The notes: generated by a model from the letters alone, not told the origin. A stretch of 13,259 bases of DNA from Methyloceanibacter sp. (GCA_016649675.1 JAENXG010000043.1:1-13259), one strand, 5' to 3'. Counted from the first letter of the stretch, positions 1-7,857 are shown. Made by a program: numbers and translations.

Positions 1-81
1 CCTTGCAATGCCTATTTCTTTGTCGCTACCATGGGCGGGACCGCTCGGCTGGCCTTAGCGAACCCCGCCGGCAAGCGCTAA
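1..81 (+). CDS. Possible C-terminal tail of an upstream gene (partial)
   Basis: Frame 1 is open from the first base to a TAA at 79-81 and gives 26 residues, ending in ALANPAGKR. Its third positions are mostly G or C, as in the real genes here, whereas the other two forward frames are poorer in GC3. I do not recognise the fragment. It could be the end of another gene of the PQQ-dehydrogenase accessory cluster, but that rests only on its neighbour. A short inverted repeat (TTAGCG at 55-60, CGCTAA at 76-81) overlaps the stop codon. The fragment is too short to exclude a chance open frame. Confidence 0.3.
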   Translation, partial: PCNAYFFVATMGGTARLALANPAGKR

Positions 82-141
82 TTCCGGGTTCGAACCATTG
101 GTAACCGGCGCGGCGAAGTCGCGTCATTCGGTCCCGCCGCC

Positions 142-1551
142 ATGCAGCTTTCCTCCGTGATTTCCTGCCGCTTTTTCAGGCAGCCCATCGCGCTTCTCAG
201 CGTCTGCAGCGTATTGTCGCTCCTGACCGGCGCGATGTTGGCAGGAACACAAGCGATGGCCGCCGAAGAGCCCCCTGCCCCGGCGGCAGCGCCCGCCGGC
301 ACACCGCCTACCGCGGAAGCCCCTGCAACCGCATCGCCTTCAGCCGCCACGCCCGCGGCCAAGAAGCAGCCCGACGGCGGCTTCAGCGTCGAGGTTCCAC
401 AGTCACCACCCCCGCGCAACCCGCTGCCCATCGGTTACATTCGCGAGCTGGTCGAGCGGCCGCGACCTGCATCGCGCGTGGACGCCGAGCCCTCAGATGC
501 CGGTGTCTCCGGCGCCAAGATGGCGAACGACGAGAACAATGCCGGCGGCCAGTTCACCGGCGAGCTCTATAGCCTCGACGTCAGTACCGTTGCCTCTGCC
601 GACAAGGCGGTCGAAGCCTTGCAGAAGTTCTACGACAGCGGCCATCACTTCATCATCGTCGATGCGTCAGCCGACACGCTGCTCAAGCTCTCCGACTTCG
701 CCAAGGGCAAGGACATCCTTCTCTTCAACATCCGCGCGACCGACGTGTCGCTCCGGCAAGAGGACTGCCGCGCCAATATCATGCATGTGGCGCCAGACCG
801 TTTCATGCTGGCCGACGCGCTCGCGCAGTATCTCGTGCTGAAGAAATGGACGAACTGGCTCATGGTGCACGGCTCGACGCCTGGCGACCTCGCTTATGCC
901 GACGCGATCAAGCGCGCGGCGGCGCGCTTCGGCGCCACCATCGTCGATGATCGCGAGTATCAGGACGTCTCGGGTGGGCGCCGCGACGATGTCGGCACCA
1001 TCCCGCCCGGCAAGCAGGCGAGCAGCGATGCGGCCTTTGCTGCTGGTGGCGATTATCAGATCATCATCGTCGCCGACGAGGACCAGCTGTTCGGCCCCTA
1101 TATGCCTTATCGCGGCGGCGCCGATGCGCGCCCGGTGGCGGGCACAACGGGGCTCACCGCCACGACCTGGAGCCCGGGTCACGAAAAATGGGGCGCGACC
1201 CAGGCCAACAACCATTTCGAGAAGGACTTCAAGCGTCTTATGCTGCCCATCGACTATCAGGCCTATGTGGCGGCGCGCACCATCGGCGAGGCGGTGACCC
1301 GCAATGACGGCGCCGACTTCGCCACCATCGCCGCTTTCATCCACGGCCCTGAGCTGCAGCTTGCTCCCTTCAAGGGTATCAAGCAGCAATACCGTCCGTG
1401 GGACGGCCAATTCCGGCAGCCGATCCTGATTGCCACCGACAAGGTCCCGGTCTCGGTCTCGCCGCAGCGCGGCTTCCCGCATGCGAGCCATGCGGATATC
1501 GATGTGGATACGCTCGGCATCGACGAGCCTGAGAGCCGCTGCAAGATGTAA
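142..1551 (+). CDS. ABC transporter substrate-binding protein of the PQQ-dependent alcohol dehydrogenase system
   Basis: Predicted periplasmic binding protein of 469 residues, type I branched-chain-amino-acid-like fold. The N-terminus is a signal peptide (hydrophobic about 16-36, likely cleavage after AMA at 40). An Ala/Pro-rich linker of about 30 residues (43-74) follows, then the binding fold from about residue 96 (LPIGYI). Characteristic stretches match my memory of the PQQ-dependent ABC-binding family: EDCRAN near 207, ADALAQYLV, FGPYMPYR, HEKWGATQ, FRQPILIA, and a C-terminus ending in a LG-D-PES-CK pattern. Cys209 and Cys467 could form a disulfide. Family members sit beside quinoprotein alcohol dehydrogenases and dedicated ABC transporters; the ligand is not established. 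The start is ATG with no clear Shine-Dalgarno, chosen because it gives a complete signal peptide. The gene is convergent with the MxaJ/XoxJ-like gene 32 nt downstream, which supports the assignment. The long low-complexity linker may be lineage-specific. Confidence 0.88.
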   Translation: MQLSSVISCRFFRQPIALLSVCSVLSLLTGAMLAGTQAMAAEEPPAPAAAPAGTPPTAEAPATASPSAATPAAKKQPDGGFSVEVPQSPPPRNPLPIGYIRELVERPRPASRVDAEPSDAGVSGAKMANDENNAGGQFTGELYSLDVSTVASADKAVEALQKFYDSGHHFIIVDASADTLLKLSDFAKGKDILLFNIRATDVSLRQEDCRANIMHVAPDRFMLADALAQYLVLKKWTNWLMVHGSTPGDLAYADAIKRAAARFGATIVDDREYQDVSGGRRDDVGTIPPGKQASSDAAFAAGGDYQIIIVADEDQLFGPYMPYRGGADARPVAGTTGLTATTWSPGHEKWGATQANNHFEKDFKRLMLPIDYQAYVAARTIGEAVTRNDGADFATIAAFIHGPELQLAPFKGIKQQYRPWDGQFRQPILIATDKVPVSVSPQRGFPHASHADIDVDTLGIDEPESRCKM

Positions 1552-1555
1552 GGTC

Positions 1556-1582
1556 GCGCGGGGGAGGATCAACCGCCCGCGC
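1556..1582. terminator. Candidate bidirectional hairpin between convergent genes
   Basis: A 7-bp perfect GC stem (GCGCGGG at 1556-1562 with CCCGCGC at 1576-1582, 13-nt loop) fills the gap between the stop codons at 1551 and 1584. There is no clear U-tract on either strand, so intrinsic termination would be weak. Position is the main argument. Confidence 0.35.
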
Positions 1583-1583
1583 T

Positions 1584-2465
1584 TCAGCGCTCCGCCGCGG
1601 CGGCCGCGATCAGGTTGCCGCTCTCGTCCAGCACCGGCACGTTATAGCCTTGCAGGATGGCGTTGATTTCACCTGCATTCGCGGCAAGCAGCTTGTTGAT
1701 CGTGTGCTTCCACTCGGGCTCATTGGGGCGCACGCCCATGGTGATGCCGTAGATCGTGCTCGGCCCCGCATTCTCCTTCACCAGCGGCATGAGCTTGAGC
1801 GGTACGCTTGAGCGTTGCGCGTAATAGCCGCCGAGCGGCCCCCACAGGATCCCGGCATCGAGCGTACCTGAGGCGATCTCCTCGATCATCGCCGTAGCGG
1901 CTTTGGTCGCGGTCTGGTCGGCGTTGATCTCGAACGGCTGGGCGTTCGCCACCAGCCCATGCATGGCGAGGATGCTTGCCGGCGGAGTCCGCGCGAAGAG
2001 GCCGATCCGCTTGTCCTTGAGACGCGGGTCGGACAGGCTGTCGATGCCATCGAGACCGGCATCGCCCTGACGGTAAATCAGAACATAGGAAGTGTAATAA
2101 TAGGGGTTGGTGTCCTCGATTAGCCCGGTGCCCTGGGCATAGCCCATGACGAGATCGCAAGCGTCCTTTCCCACCGTATTGGGAACATAGCCCGTCGCCT
2201 CGGCAAACCAGATGTATTCGAGCTGGGCGTCGAGCTTCGCGGCGATCAGCTCGGCAAGCTTGTTCTCGAAGCCCGCGCCCTTCTCGTTGGAGAACGGCAT
2301 GTTGTCGGGATCGGCGCAAACGCGCAGAAAGTGGCTGCCTGCCGAATGAGCCCCGCCCACGCTTGCCGTGCCGAGGATCGCGGCCACGCCGACGCAAATG
2401 GCGATCCTCGCCACGAGGCGGGTCGGCCTGCGTGCCAGCCGCGTCATTGTCGTCCGAGCGCTCAA
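1584..2465 (-). CDS. xoxJ: MxaJ/XoxJ-type quinoprotein dehydrogenase-associated periplasmic binding protein
   Basis: Type II periplasmic binding protein (SBP_bac_3-like), 293 residues, of the family associated with PQQ-dependent methanol and alcohol dehydrogenases. The N-terminus has a basic stretch followed by a hydrophobic segment (about 21-38), consistent with Sec export. The mature domain opens with CADPDNMPFSN (50-60), typical of MxaJ/XoxJ. It continues with the GFENKLAELIA helix, the FAEATGYVPNT segment, Cys103 in DACDLVMGYAQG, and the NPYYYTSYVLIYR strand. Cys50 and Cys103 may be paired. MxaJ/XoxJ proteins are proposed to help mature or activate the dehydrogenase rather than feed a transporter. 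The TTG start has a GAGG five bases upstream (plus-strand cctc at 2471-2474); an ATG at 2447 (residue 7) is the alternative, and both keep the signal peptide. The symbol is by family resemblance: MxaJ and XoxJ cannot be told apart without the linked dehydrogenase, which is not in the window. Confidence 0.82.
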   Translation of the reverse strand: MSARTTMTRLARRPTRLVARIAICVGVAAILGTASVGGAHSAGSHFLRVCADPDNMPFSNEKGAGFENKLAELIAAKLDAQLEYIWFAEATGYVPNTVGKDACDLVMGYAQGTGLIEDTNPYYYTSYVLIYRQGDAGLDGIDSLSDPRLKDKRIGLFARTPPASILAMHGLVANAQPFEINADQTATKAATAMIEEIASGTLDAGILWGPLGGYYAQRSSVPLKLMPLVKENAGPSTIYGITMGVRPNEPEWKHTINKLLAANAGEINAILQGYNVPVLDESGNLIAAAAAER

Positions 2466-2477
2466 GGCCGCCTCATT

Positions 2478-2494
2478 GACCCCCTCGCGGGGTC
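2478..2494 (-). other. Small hairpin in the leader of the MxaJ/XoxJ-like gene
   Basis: GACCCC (2478-2483) pairs with GGGGTC (2489-2494) around a 5-nt loop. On the minus strand it lies 80 nt after the zincin-like gene's stop and just upstream of the GAGG ribosome-binding site of the MxaJ/XoxJ-like gene. It has no U-tract. It could be a weak terminator, a leader structure or chance. Confidence 0.25.
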
Positions 2495-2573
2495 CACCAT
2501 AGCACAGACAAATATGGAGATCGGAGGCGCGCGCCGCCAGTCGCCAAATGACGGCGCGAAGCCTAAACGGGCG

Positions 2574-3098
2574 CTAGTCCTCCGCCGCGCATTTGGCGAT
2601 GTTGTCGGCCCGCTCGGTCCCGGTCGGGTAATAAGCGCCGGTCGGCGCGGGCCCGAAACCCGACATGGTCTGCTCCGCCGCCTCGATGCTATCGGTCTCG
2701 TGCAGGGATTTCAGGAGCTTGACGGCGCAGCAATCGGCGTCGAGCTCCATCTGCTTCAGGGCCGGCGCAATATAGAAGAACGGCTGGGGCCCCACATGGC
2801 CAAACCCCTCGTGATAGCGCTGCACGTGACCGAGAGTGTGATGGCAGCATTCATGCGCCATGAGGAAGCGGCCGTAAGACGGCGACTCGGCGAGCGTCTG
2901 GGCGTTAACGACGATTACGGGCCTGCCATTTGAATCGAGCAGGGACATTCCCTGCTCGGCCACGTCGCGCAGCTTATAGGTGGTGATGGCGCAGTAGGGA
3001 TTGTCGGTGGTCGGAAGCCACGATCTGCTGGCTTGCGAGCTGCCGCAAAACAGCCCGAGACCTGCTATAGCAGCCACGATCACGATCGGAAGACGCAT
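2574..3098 (-). CDS. Secreted zincin-like putative metallopeptidase
   Basis: A 174-residue protein with a signal peptide (hydrophobic 4-18, likely cleavage after SQA at 23) and a single small domain. HECCH at 82-86 is an HExxH zinc-binding and catalytic motif. ELDAD at 118-122 supplies a plausible third ligand, Glu118, with Asp122 four residues on, as in gluzincins of M48 type. Both variable positions of HExxH are cysteine, and another Cys pair follows ELDAD (123-124), with further cysteines at 36 and near the C-terminus. I do not recognise a named family; substrate and activity are unknown. The ATG at 3098 was chosen because GGAG lies 8 nt upstream and it begins the signal peptide directly. 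An in-frame ATG at 3185 also has an AAGG-type site, but it would add 29 charged residues before the hydrophobic segment. The gene is divergent from the monooxygenase and lies upstream of, on the same strand as, the MxaJ/XoxJ-like gene (108-nt gap). Confidence 0.7.
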   Translation of the reverse strand: MRLPIVIVAAIAGLGLFCGSSQASRSWLPTTDNPYCAITTYKLRDVAEQGMSLLDSNGRPVIVVNAQTLAESPSYGRFLMAHECCHHTLGHVQRYHEGFGHVGPQPFFYIAPALKQMELDADCCAVKLLKSLHETDSIEAAEQTMSGFGPAPTGAYYPTGTERADNIAKCAAED

Positions 3099-3296
3099 GA
3101 CGAGCGCTCCACCATGAGTCACTTTCTCGCGAAAGAGTAGCCTCACAGGGGGGCCGCACCAAAGCTTTTTGTGTGTCTCAACCATGAACCCCTTATTATG
3201 TCACAGCGTTTCCCCCCGGGATTAACTCTGCGGCAATAACACCGATACCTTGCTTGACCGGAGCTACGTAGACGCCGGTAAAAGGATGCGCGACGG

Positions 3297-4697
3297 ATGG
3301 ATGTGAAAAGCAACACGGACAAGGTTTGCATCATCGGCGCCGGATCATCCGGCCTCGCCGCCGCCAAGACCTTCCACGAGCGCGGCATCCCCTTCGATTG
3401 TCTGGAGCGGGAGCCCGATATCGGTGGCTTGTGGAATGAGGCGACCGGCACCGGCGTCGTCTACGACACCACCTATCTCGTCTCTTCGAGGAAATACACG
3501 GGCTTCGAGGACTATCCGCTTCCCGAGGAATATCCCATTTATCCCTCGCATCGCGAGACGCTGGCCTATTTGCGCGCCTACGCCGCGAATTTCGGCATCC
3601 TCGACAAGATCGAGCTTAGCACCGTCGTGGAGCGCGTCGAGCGCGCGCAAGACGGCTGGAGCGTGCAGGTCGCAGGCGAAGAGCGTCCGCGCTTCTACCG
3701 GGCTCTCGTCATCGCCAACGGCCACCACCATGTGCCGCGCACGCCGAAGATCCCCGGCACGTTCACTGGCGAGGTCTTGCACTCGCGCGACTATCGCAGC
3801 GTCAAGCAGCTCGCCGACAAGCGCGTCGTGGTGGTCGGCGCCGGCAATTCGGGTTGCGATATCGTCGTCGATGCGACGAGCGTGGCGCAGAGGATCTATC
3901 TCAGCATGCGCCGCGGCACCTATTTCGTGCCGAAATTCATGTTCGGCCGACCGACCGACGGCGTCATCAATTTCTGCGAGAAGATCCCGATGCCGCGCGG
4001 CTTGCGCAATCGCCTCTACACCCTCTTTCACAAGATCATGGTCGGCCGGAACGAGCGCTACGGCCTGCCCGAGCCCGAGCATCGGATCATGGACACCCAC
4101 CCGACCATGACCACGGTGCTGCCGCAGCTCGTCGCCCATGGCCGCATCGGCGTGAAGCCCGATATCGCCGAATTCGCGGGACGCAAGGTGCGCTTCACCG
4201 ACGGGAGCGAGGTCGAGGCCGATCTCGTCGTGTTCGCCACGGGCTACGAGGTCTCCATTCCGTTCCTCGACAACGATCTCCTGTTCGGCCCCGATGGGCG
4301 CCCGCTCCTCTATCTCAATGTGTTTCACCCCGAGCTCGACGATCTCTTCGCCGTGGGCCTGATCCAGGCCAATGGCAGCATCTGGCGGCTTGCCGACGAT
4401 CAGTCGCAACTCGTCGCGAGCTACCTGGTCGCCCTTGCCGAGCGGCATGAGCGCGCGACCTGGTTCGGCGCGCTAAAAAGTCAAGGCCATGAGACCATGG
4501 AGCAAGGGTCATACGTCAAGACCGACCGGCATCGGCTCGAGGCCAACTATTACGCCTACCGGCGCCAGCTGAAGCGGCACTTGCGCCGTTTCGGGCCCAT
4601 GGCGAAGGCCGCGCTGAAATCGGGGCGGCCGATGGCGCCCCCTTCTCGCTTTGCAGCTTCCGCCCGGCCGAAGAGCTTCTCGACGCGGGCGCCGTAG
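3297..4697 (+). CDS. Flavin-containing monooxygenase (FAD/NADPH)
   Basis: Class B flavoprotein monooxygenase, 466 residues, expected to use NADPH and O2 to oxygenate a nucleophilic N or S atom, or to carry out a Baeyer-Villiger-like reaction. The FAD Rossmann motif is GAGSSG at 14-19. The FMO signature F-x-G-x-x-x-H-x-x-x-Y is at 156-166. The NADPH Rossmann motif is GAGNSG at 181-186, and ATGY is at 314-317. The signature ends in Tyr rather than the Trp typical of type I Baeyer-Villiger enzymes, which favours the FMO group. Length is normal for bacterial FMOs, and no signal peptide or membrane segment is seen, so it should be cytosolic. The ATG is preceded by AAAGGA (3281-3286), 10 nt away. 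The last 50 residues are basic and Ala/Pro-rich. The substrate cannot be read from the sequence. Divergent from the zincin-like gene; the 198-nt gap between them shows no convincing promoter. Confidence 0.88.
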   Translation: MDVKSNTDKVCIIGAGSSGLAAAKTFHERGIPFDCLEREPDIGGLWNEATGTGVVYDTTYLVSSRKYTGFEDYPLPEEYPIYPSHRETLAYLRAYAANFGILDKIELSTVVERVERAQDGWSVQVAGEERPRFYRALVIANGHHHVPRTPKIPGTFTGEVLHSRDYRSVKQLADKRVVVVGAGNSGCDIVVDATSVAQRIYLSMRRGTYFVPKFMFGRPTDGVINFCEKIPMPRGLRNRLYTLFHKIMVGRNERYGLPEPEHRIMDTHPTMTTVLPQLVAHGRIGVKPDIAEFAGRKVRFTDGSEVEADLVVFATGYEVSIPFLDNDLLFGPDGRPLLYLNVFHPELDDLFAVGLIQANGSIWRLADDQSQLVASYLVALAERHERATWFGALKSQGHETMEQGSYVKTDRHRLEANYYAYRRQLKRHLRRFGPMAKAALKSGRPMAPPSRFAASARPKSFSTRAP

Positions 4698-4707
4698 CGA
4701 ACCCTCG

Positions 4708-4735
4708 TTGACTATGCCGTCTTCGGGATTAGACT
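4708..4735 (+). promoter_or_regulatory. Candidate sigma70 promoter upstream of the caspase-like gene
   Basis: TTGACT (4708-4713) and TAGACT (4730-4735) are separated by 16 nt, matching the -35 box at 5 of 6 and the -10 box at 4 of 6 positions. It lies 11 nt after the monooxygenase stop and would give a leader of roughly 170 nt before the start at 4916. Prediction by eye only. Confidence 0.4.
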
Positions 4736-4905
4736 TGTGCGGCTAGCCCTCGATCAGGCTAGGTGCGGCTTAATTTCAGCGCGTTCGCATGCAGGAGCCG
4801 GGGCCTGCGGCTTGGCCGTTCAGCCAAGGTTCATCGGCCCTTGGCTAGGCGGATAGGACAGGCGCTTTCCGCATCTCGCACGGGAAGCGCAAAGGTCGAG
4901 TGGAT

Positions 4906-4910
4906 GGAGG
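4906..4910 (+). promoter_or_regulatory. Ribosome-binding site that fixes the caspase-like start
   Basis: GGAGG sits 5 nt before the ATG at 4916. It supports this start over the upstream in-frame start at 4763, which would put 51 Arg-rich residues before the signal peptide. Confidence 0.75.
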
Positions 4911-4915
4911 CTTCC

Positions 4916-6517
4916 ATGCTCAAGCACCTCGCCGTGTGTCTCACCGGTCTTGTCGTTCTGTTGGGGGCGCTCGGTCCCGCCGCAGCGGAGAAGCGCGTGG
5001 CGCTCGTCATGGGCAATTCTGCCTATCAGCACACCGCGCCGCTGAAGAACCCGAGCAACGATGCGACCGACATGGCCGCGCAGCTGCGCCAGCTCGGCTT
5101 CGACGTGATCGACGGCACTGACCTGTCCAAGGCCGAGATGGAGCAGCGCATCAGGGCCTTCGCCGACAAGCTCAACGGCGCCGATGTCGGCCTCTTCTTC
5201 TATGCCGGGCACGGCCTCCAGATCGACGGCCGCAACTTCCTCGCCCCCGTCGACGCCAAGCTCAGATCCGATACCGACCTCGACTTCGAGGCGGTCGATC
5301 TCAACCTCGTGCTCAAGCAGCTCGAGCGCAACAGCCGCATCTCGATCGTGTTCCTCGACGCCTGCCGCGACAATCCCCTCGCCACCAACCTCGCCCAAAC
5401 GAGCCGTTCGTTAGAGATCGGGCGCGGCCTGGCCCGGATCGACAAGGCCGTCGGCATGATGATCGCCTTCTCCACCCAGCCCGGCAATGTCGCCCTTGAC
5501 GGCGAGGGTCGCAACAGCCCGTTCACCACGGCTCTTCTGCGCCATATCGCGACCGAGGGCTCGAGCATCAACGACGTGATGATCGACGTCCGCAACGACG
5601 TGCTGAAGTCGACTGACGGCAAGCAGGTGCCGTGGGAGAACTCATCGCTCACCGGCCAATTCTTCTTCAAGCCCGCTGCCCCGCCCACGGTCGCCGACAA
5701 GTCGGCCGAGACGGGGGCGCAGATTGACGCGCTCCGCCAGGAGATCGCCAAGCTGCAAGCCGATCAGGGCGCACGCCTGACCTCCCAGCAGGAACAGTTG
5801 GAGATCCTGCAGCACAAGCTTGCCACCGAAACCAAGACCGCCGACCAGCTCGCAGCGTCCAAGGACGGAGCAGCCCCTGCCGCCACCGAGCGCGTGATTA
5901 CGGTCGAGCCAGCAGCGGGCGCCTCTGCTCCGGCGAACGCGGCCGCCAATACGCCGACCCCAGAGCCAGCGCCAAGTGCCGCGCCTCCGGAAACCAAGGT
6001 CGCGACCGTCGAGAGCAACCCCACCGAAGTCAAAGCGCAGGAGGCCGCCCCACCCTCCTCGGCGCCCTTGCCGGAAGGCGTGACGCGCGCGGAGCTTGCC
6101 GAGGACATCGTCGCCAAGCTTAAGGAGTTTGAATGCTATCAGGGGCCTCTCAACGGGAGATGGGGCGAGCCCTCGCAAGAGGCGCTTGACCGGTTCAACA
6201 ATCTGGCCAAACTCGACCTGCCGCTTGACGAGCCTCTACCGGCCACGCTCGATGCGCTGAACGGCTGGAAGGGCGCCCATTGCGCCGTCGAGGCAGTAAG
6301 GGTCCCGGGCCGCAAAGCGAAGTCAAAATACCAGGCCGTGCATCCGCCGGTGAAGACCTACAAGAAGGCCGTGCAGCCTGCCCCCTATCAGCCGAGGGCT
6401 GCGCAGCGCTATACCCCGCGGCCTTCGGCTCATAGTGGCGGCGGCGGGGGCGGCAGTGACGAGCAGCAGGAGCTGCAGCGGCTCTTCCCGCAGAGCGCTT
6501 GGCCCGAGAAGCGTTAG
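4916..6517 (+). CDS. Secreted caspase-family (peptidase C14-like) protein with a C-terminal two-cysteine module
   Basis: A 533-residue protein. A signal peptide covers 1-24 (cleavage after AAA). A caspase p20-like domain spans about 25-250, with the His/Cys dyad visible: His99 in YAGHG and Cys150 in FLDACRDNP. The N-terminal strand ALVMGNSAY and the SPFTTALL segment are also typical of bacterial caspase homologues. A likely coiled coil (about 263-310, Gln/Leu/Lys-rich) follows, then an Ala/Pro-rich linker (about 318-385). A compact domain at about 388-458 has a peptidoglycan-binding-like flavour (CYQGPLNGRWGEPSQEALDRF) and cysteines at 407 and 456 that could be paired. The tail is basic with a six-glycine run at 508-513. 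Families of this kind are predicted Cys peptidases, often Lys/Arg-specific; export suggests periplasmic action. The function of this protein and its cell-wall contact are inference. The gene ends 12 nt from the convergent UDP-glucose dehydrogenase gene. Confidence 0.85.
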   Translation: MLKHLAVCLTGLVVLLGALGPAAAEKRVALVMGNSAYQHTAPLKNPSNDATDMAAQLRQLGFDVIDGTDLSKAEMEQRIRAFADKLNGADVGLFFYAGHGLQIDGRNFLAPVDAKLRSDTDLDFEAVDLNLVLKQLERNSRISIVFLDACRDNPLATNLAQTSRSLEIGRGLARIDKAVGMMIAFSTQPGNVALDGEGRNSPFTTALLRHIATEGSSINDVMIDVRNDVLKSTDGKQVPWENSSLTGQFFFKPAAPPTVADKSAETGAQIDALRQEIAKLQADQGARLTSQQEQLEILQHKLATETKTADQLAASKDGAAPAATERVITVEPAAGASAPANAAANTPTPEPAPSAAPPETKVATVESNPTEVKAQEAAPPSSAPLPEGVTRAELAEDIVAKLKEFECYQGPLNGRWGEPSQEALDRFNNLAKLDLPLDEPLPATLDALNGWKGAHCAVEAVRVPGRKAKSKYQAVHPPVKTYKKAVQPAPYQPRAAQRYTPRPSAHSGGGGGGSDEQQELQRLFPQSAWPEKR

Positions 6518-6529
6518 CTTGGCAGCCTC

Positions 6530-7831
6530 CTACCGTCCGATGCCCGCATAGGTGAAGCCTGCCGCGCGCGCTTGTGCCGGCAGATAGACATTGCGGAGGT
6601 CGACGAGCACATTGCCGCGCATCGAGGCCCTCAGGCTGTCGAGATTGAGTGCACGGAGCTCGTTCCATTCTGTGACCACCACGGTGACGTCGGCCTGCTC
6701 GGCCGCTTCCAGCGCGCTGATACACCAGACCACGCCCGGCAGAAGCGCCTCGGCGTTCTCGCGGGCATGCGGGTCGTAGCCCCTGACCGTTGCCCCCCGC
6801 TCCTGCAGCATGGGGATCAACGTGAGGCTCGGCGCCTCGCGCACATCGTCGGTATCGGGCTTGAAGGCAAGTCCGAGCACGGCCACCGTCTTGCCGGCAA
6901 GCGGTCCCCCCAGCGCCCGCTCGATGCGGCCCGCCATGGCGATCTTGCGCTCCGTATTGACTGTCTGCACCTGCTCGACCAGCGATAGCGGCGAGCGCGC
7001 CTCCCGCGCCGTGCGGATCAGAGCGGCGACGTCCTTGGGGAAGCAGGAGCCGCCATAGCCTGGCCCCGGATGCAAGAACTTGTTGCCGATGCGCCCATCG
7101 GCGCCGATCGCGGTGGCCACTTCCTGGACGTCGGCACCTACCGCCTCGCACAGATCGGCAATCTCGTTGATGAAGCTGATCTTCATGGCGAGAAAAGCGT
7201 TCGCTGTGTACTTGGCGAGCTCCGCCGATTCCCGGCTCACAAACAAGACCGGCGCGTTGCGCAAGGTGAGCGGCTTGTAGAGGCGCTCCATGAGCGCCTG
7301 GGCGCGCTCCTCGTCGCAACCGACAAGCACGCGATCGGGATGGGTGAAATCGTAGATGGCGGAGCCTTCACGCAAGAATTCTGGGTTCGAGCAGACCGCG
7401 AAATCGGCGTCGGGCCGGAGCAGCCTGAGGCGCCGCTCGATCTCGCGGCTGGTGCCGACCGGGACCGTGGACTTGGTCGCGATCACGGTGAAACCTTTGA
7501 GATGAGGTGCAAGCTCCTCGACCGCTCGGAACACGAAACTGAGATCGGCGTGCCCGTCGCCCCGCCGCATCGGCGTGCCCACGGCGAGGAACACGAGGTC
7601 GGCCTCCCCCACCGCTGGCGCAAGCTCGGTGGAGAAGCTGATCCGCTCCATGCGCAAATTGCGCTGAAGCAGCTCCTCGAGGCGCGGCTCGTAGATCGGC
7701 ACATGCCCGCCACGCAGCTGCTCGATCTTCTCTGCATCCTTGTCGGTGCAGGCGACCTTCCAGCCGAATTCGGAGAAGCAGGCAGCGGAGACGAGGCCCA
7801 CATAGCCGGCCCCGATCATGCAGATGTTCAC
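6530..7831 (-). CDS. ugd: UDP-glucose 6-dehydrogenase
   Basis: Cytosolic enzyme that oxidises UDP-glucose twice with NAD+ to UDP-glucuronate, a precursor of exopolysaccharide, capsule and glycan sugars. The 433-residue length is normal. The NAD motif GAGYVG is at 7-12, GTP at 85-87, STVPVGT at 121-127, and EFLREGSAIYDF at 151-162. The catalytic Cys263 lies in GYGGSCFPKD; Lys217 and Asn211 lie in NAFLAMKISF, and KPDTDD is at 324-329. All expected catalytic residues are present. The close relative GDP-mannose dehydrogenase is less likely by overall pattern. The start is GTG at 7831, preceded by AAGGG 8 nt upstream; an ATG at codon 5 would cut into the Rossmann strand. No polysaccharide genes adjoin it here. 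It is divergent from the cyclase across 203 nt with two palindromes, and convergent with the caspase-like gene. Confidence 0.93.
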   Translation of the reverse strand: MNICMIGAGYVGLVSAACFSEFGWKVACTDKDAEKIEQLRGGHVPIYEPRLEELLQRNLRMERISFSTELAPAVGEADLVFLAVGTPMRRGDGHADLSFVFRAVEELAPHLKGFTVIATKSTVPVGTSREIERRLRLLRPDADFAVCSNPEFLREGSAIYDFTHPDRVLVGCDEERAQALMERLYKPLTLRNAPVLFVSRESAELAKYTANAFLAMKISFINEIADLCEAVGADVQEVATAIGADGRIGNKFLHPGPGYGGSCFPKDVAALIRTAREARSPLSLVEQVQTVNTERKIAMAGRIERALGGPLAGKTVAVLGLAFKPDTDDVREAPSLTLIPMLQERGATVRGYDPHARENAEALLPGVVWCISALEAAEQADVTVVVTEWNELRALNLDSLRASMRGNVLVDLRNVYLPAQARAAGFTYAGIGR

Positions 7832-7857
7832 GGAATGTGCCCTTAGATGCGACGAAT

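Noticed and set aside
87..96. GGTTCGAACC resembling a tRNA T-loop
   Set aside because: The flanking bases do not form a T-stem, and no acceptor, D or anticodon arm can be placed around it; it is only a 10-bp palindrome.
667..1572. 301-residue open frame on the minus strand antisense to the PQQ-associated binding protein
   Set aside because: It lies within a confidently identified gene; long antisense frames are common in GC-rich DNA, and the product is Arg/Asp/Ala-rich with no recognisable motif.
3201..3205. TCACA as part of a CRP operator, given the cyclic-nucleotide genes nearby
   Set aside because: Only one half-site is present; no matching TGTGA lies at the required spacing, and five bases occur by chance often.
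3254..3284. TTGACC followed by TAAAAG as a promoter for the monooxygenase
   Set aside because: The spacer is 19 nt, the -10 match is weak, and the predicted start of transcription would leave no room for the ribosome-binding site.
3345..4448. 367-residue open frame antisense to the monooxygenase
   Set aside because: Wholly inside a gene with all FMO motifs; the translation has no recognisable domain and typical shadow-frame composition.
4763..4915. N-terminal extension of the caspase-like protein from an upstream ATG
   Set aside because: It adds 51 Arg-rich residues before a signal peptide, while the ATG at 4916 has GGAGG 5 nt upstream.
6195..7319. 374-residue open frame overlapping the end of the caspase-like gene and ugd
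   Set aside because: It is a shifted frame of ugd on the same strand with Arg/Gly-rich low-complexity composition, crossing two well-supported genes.
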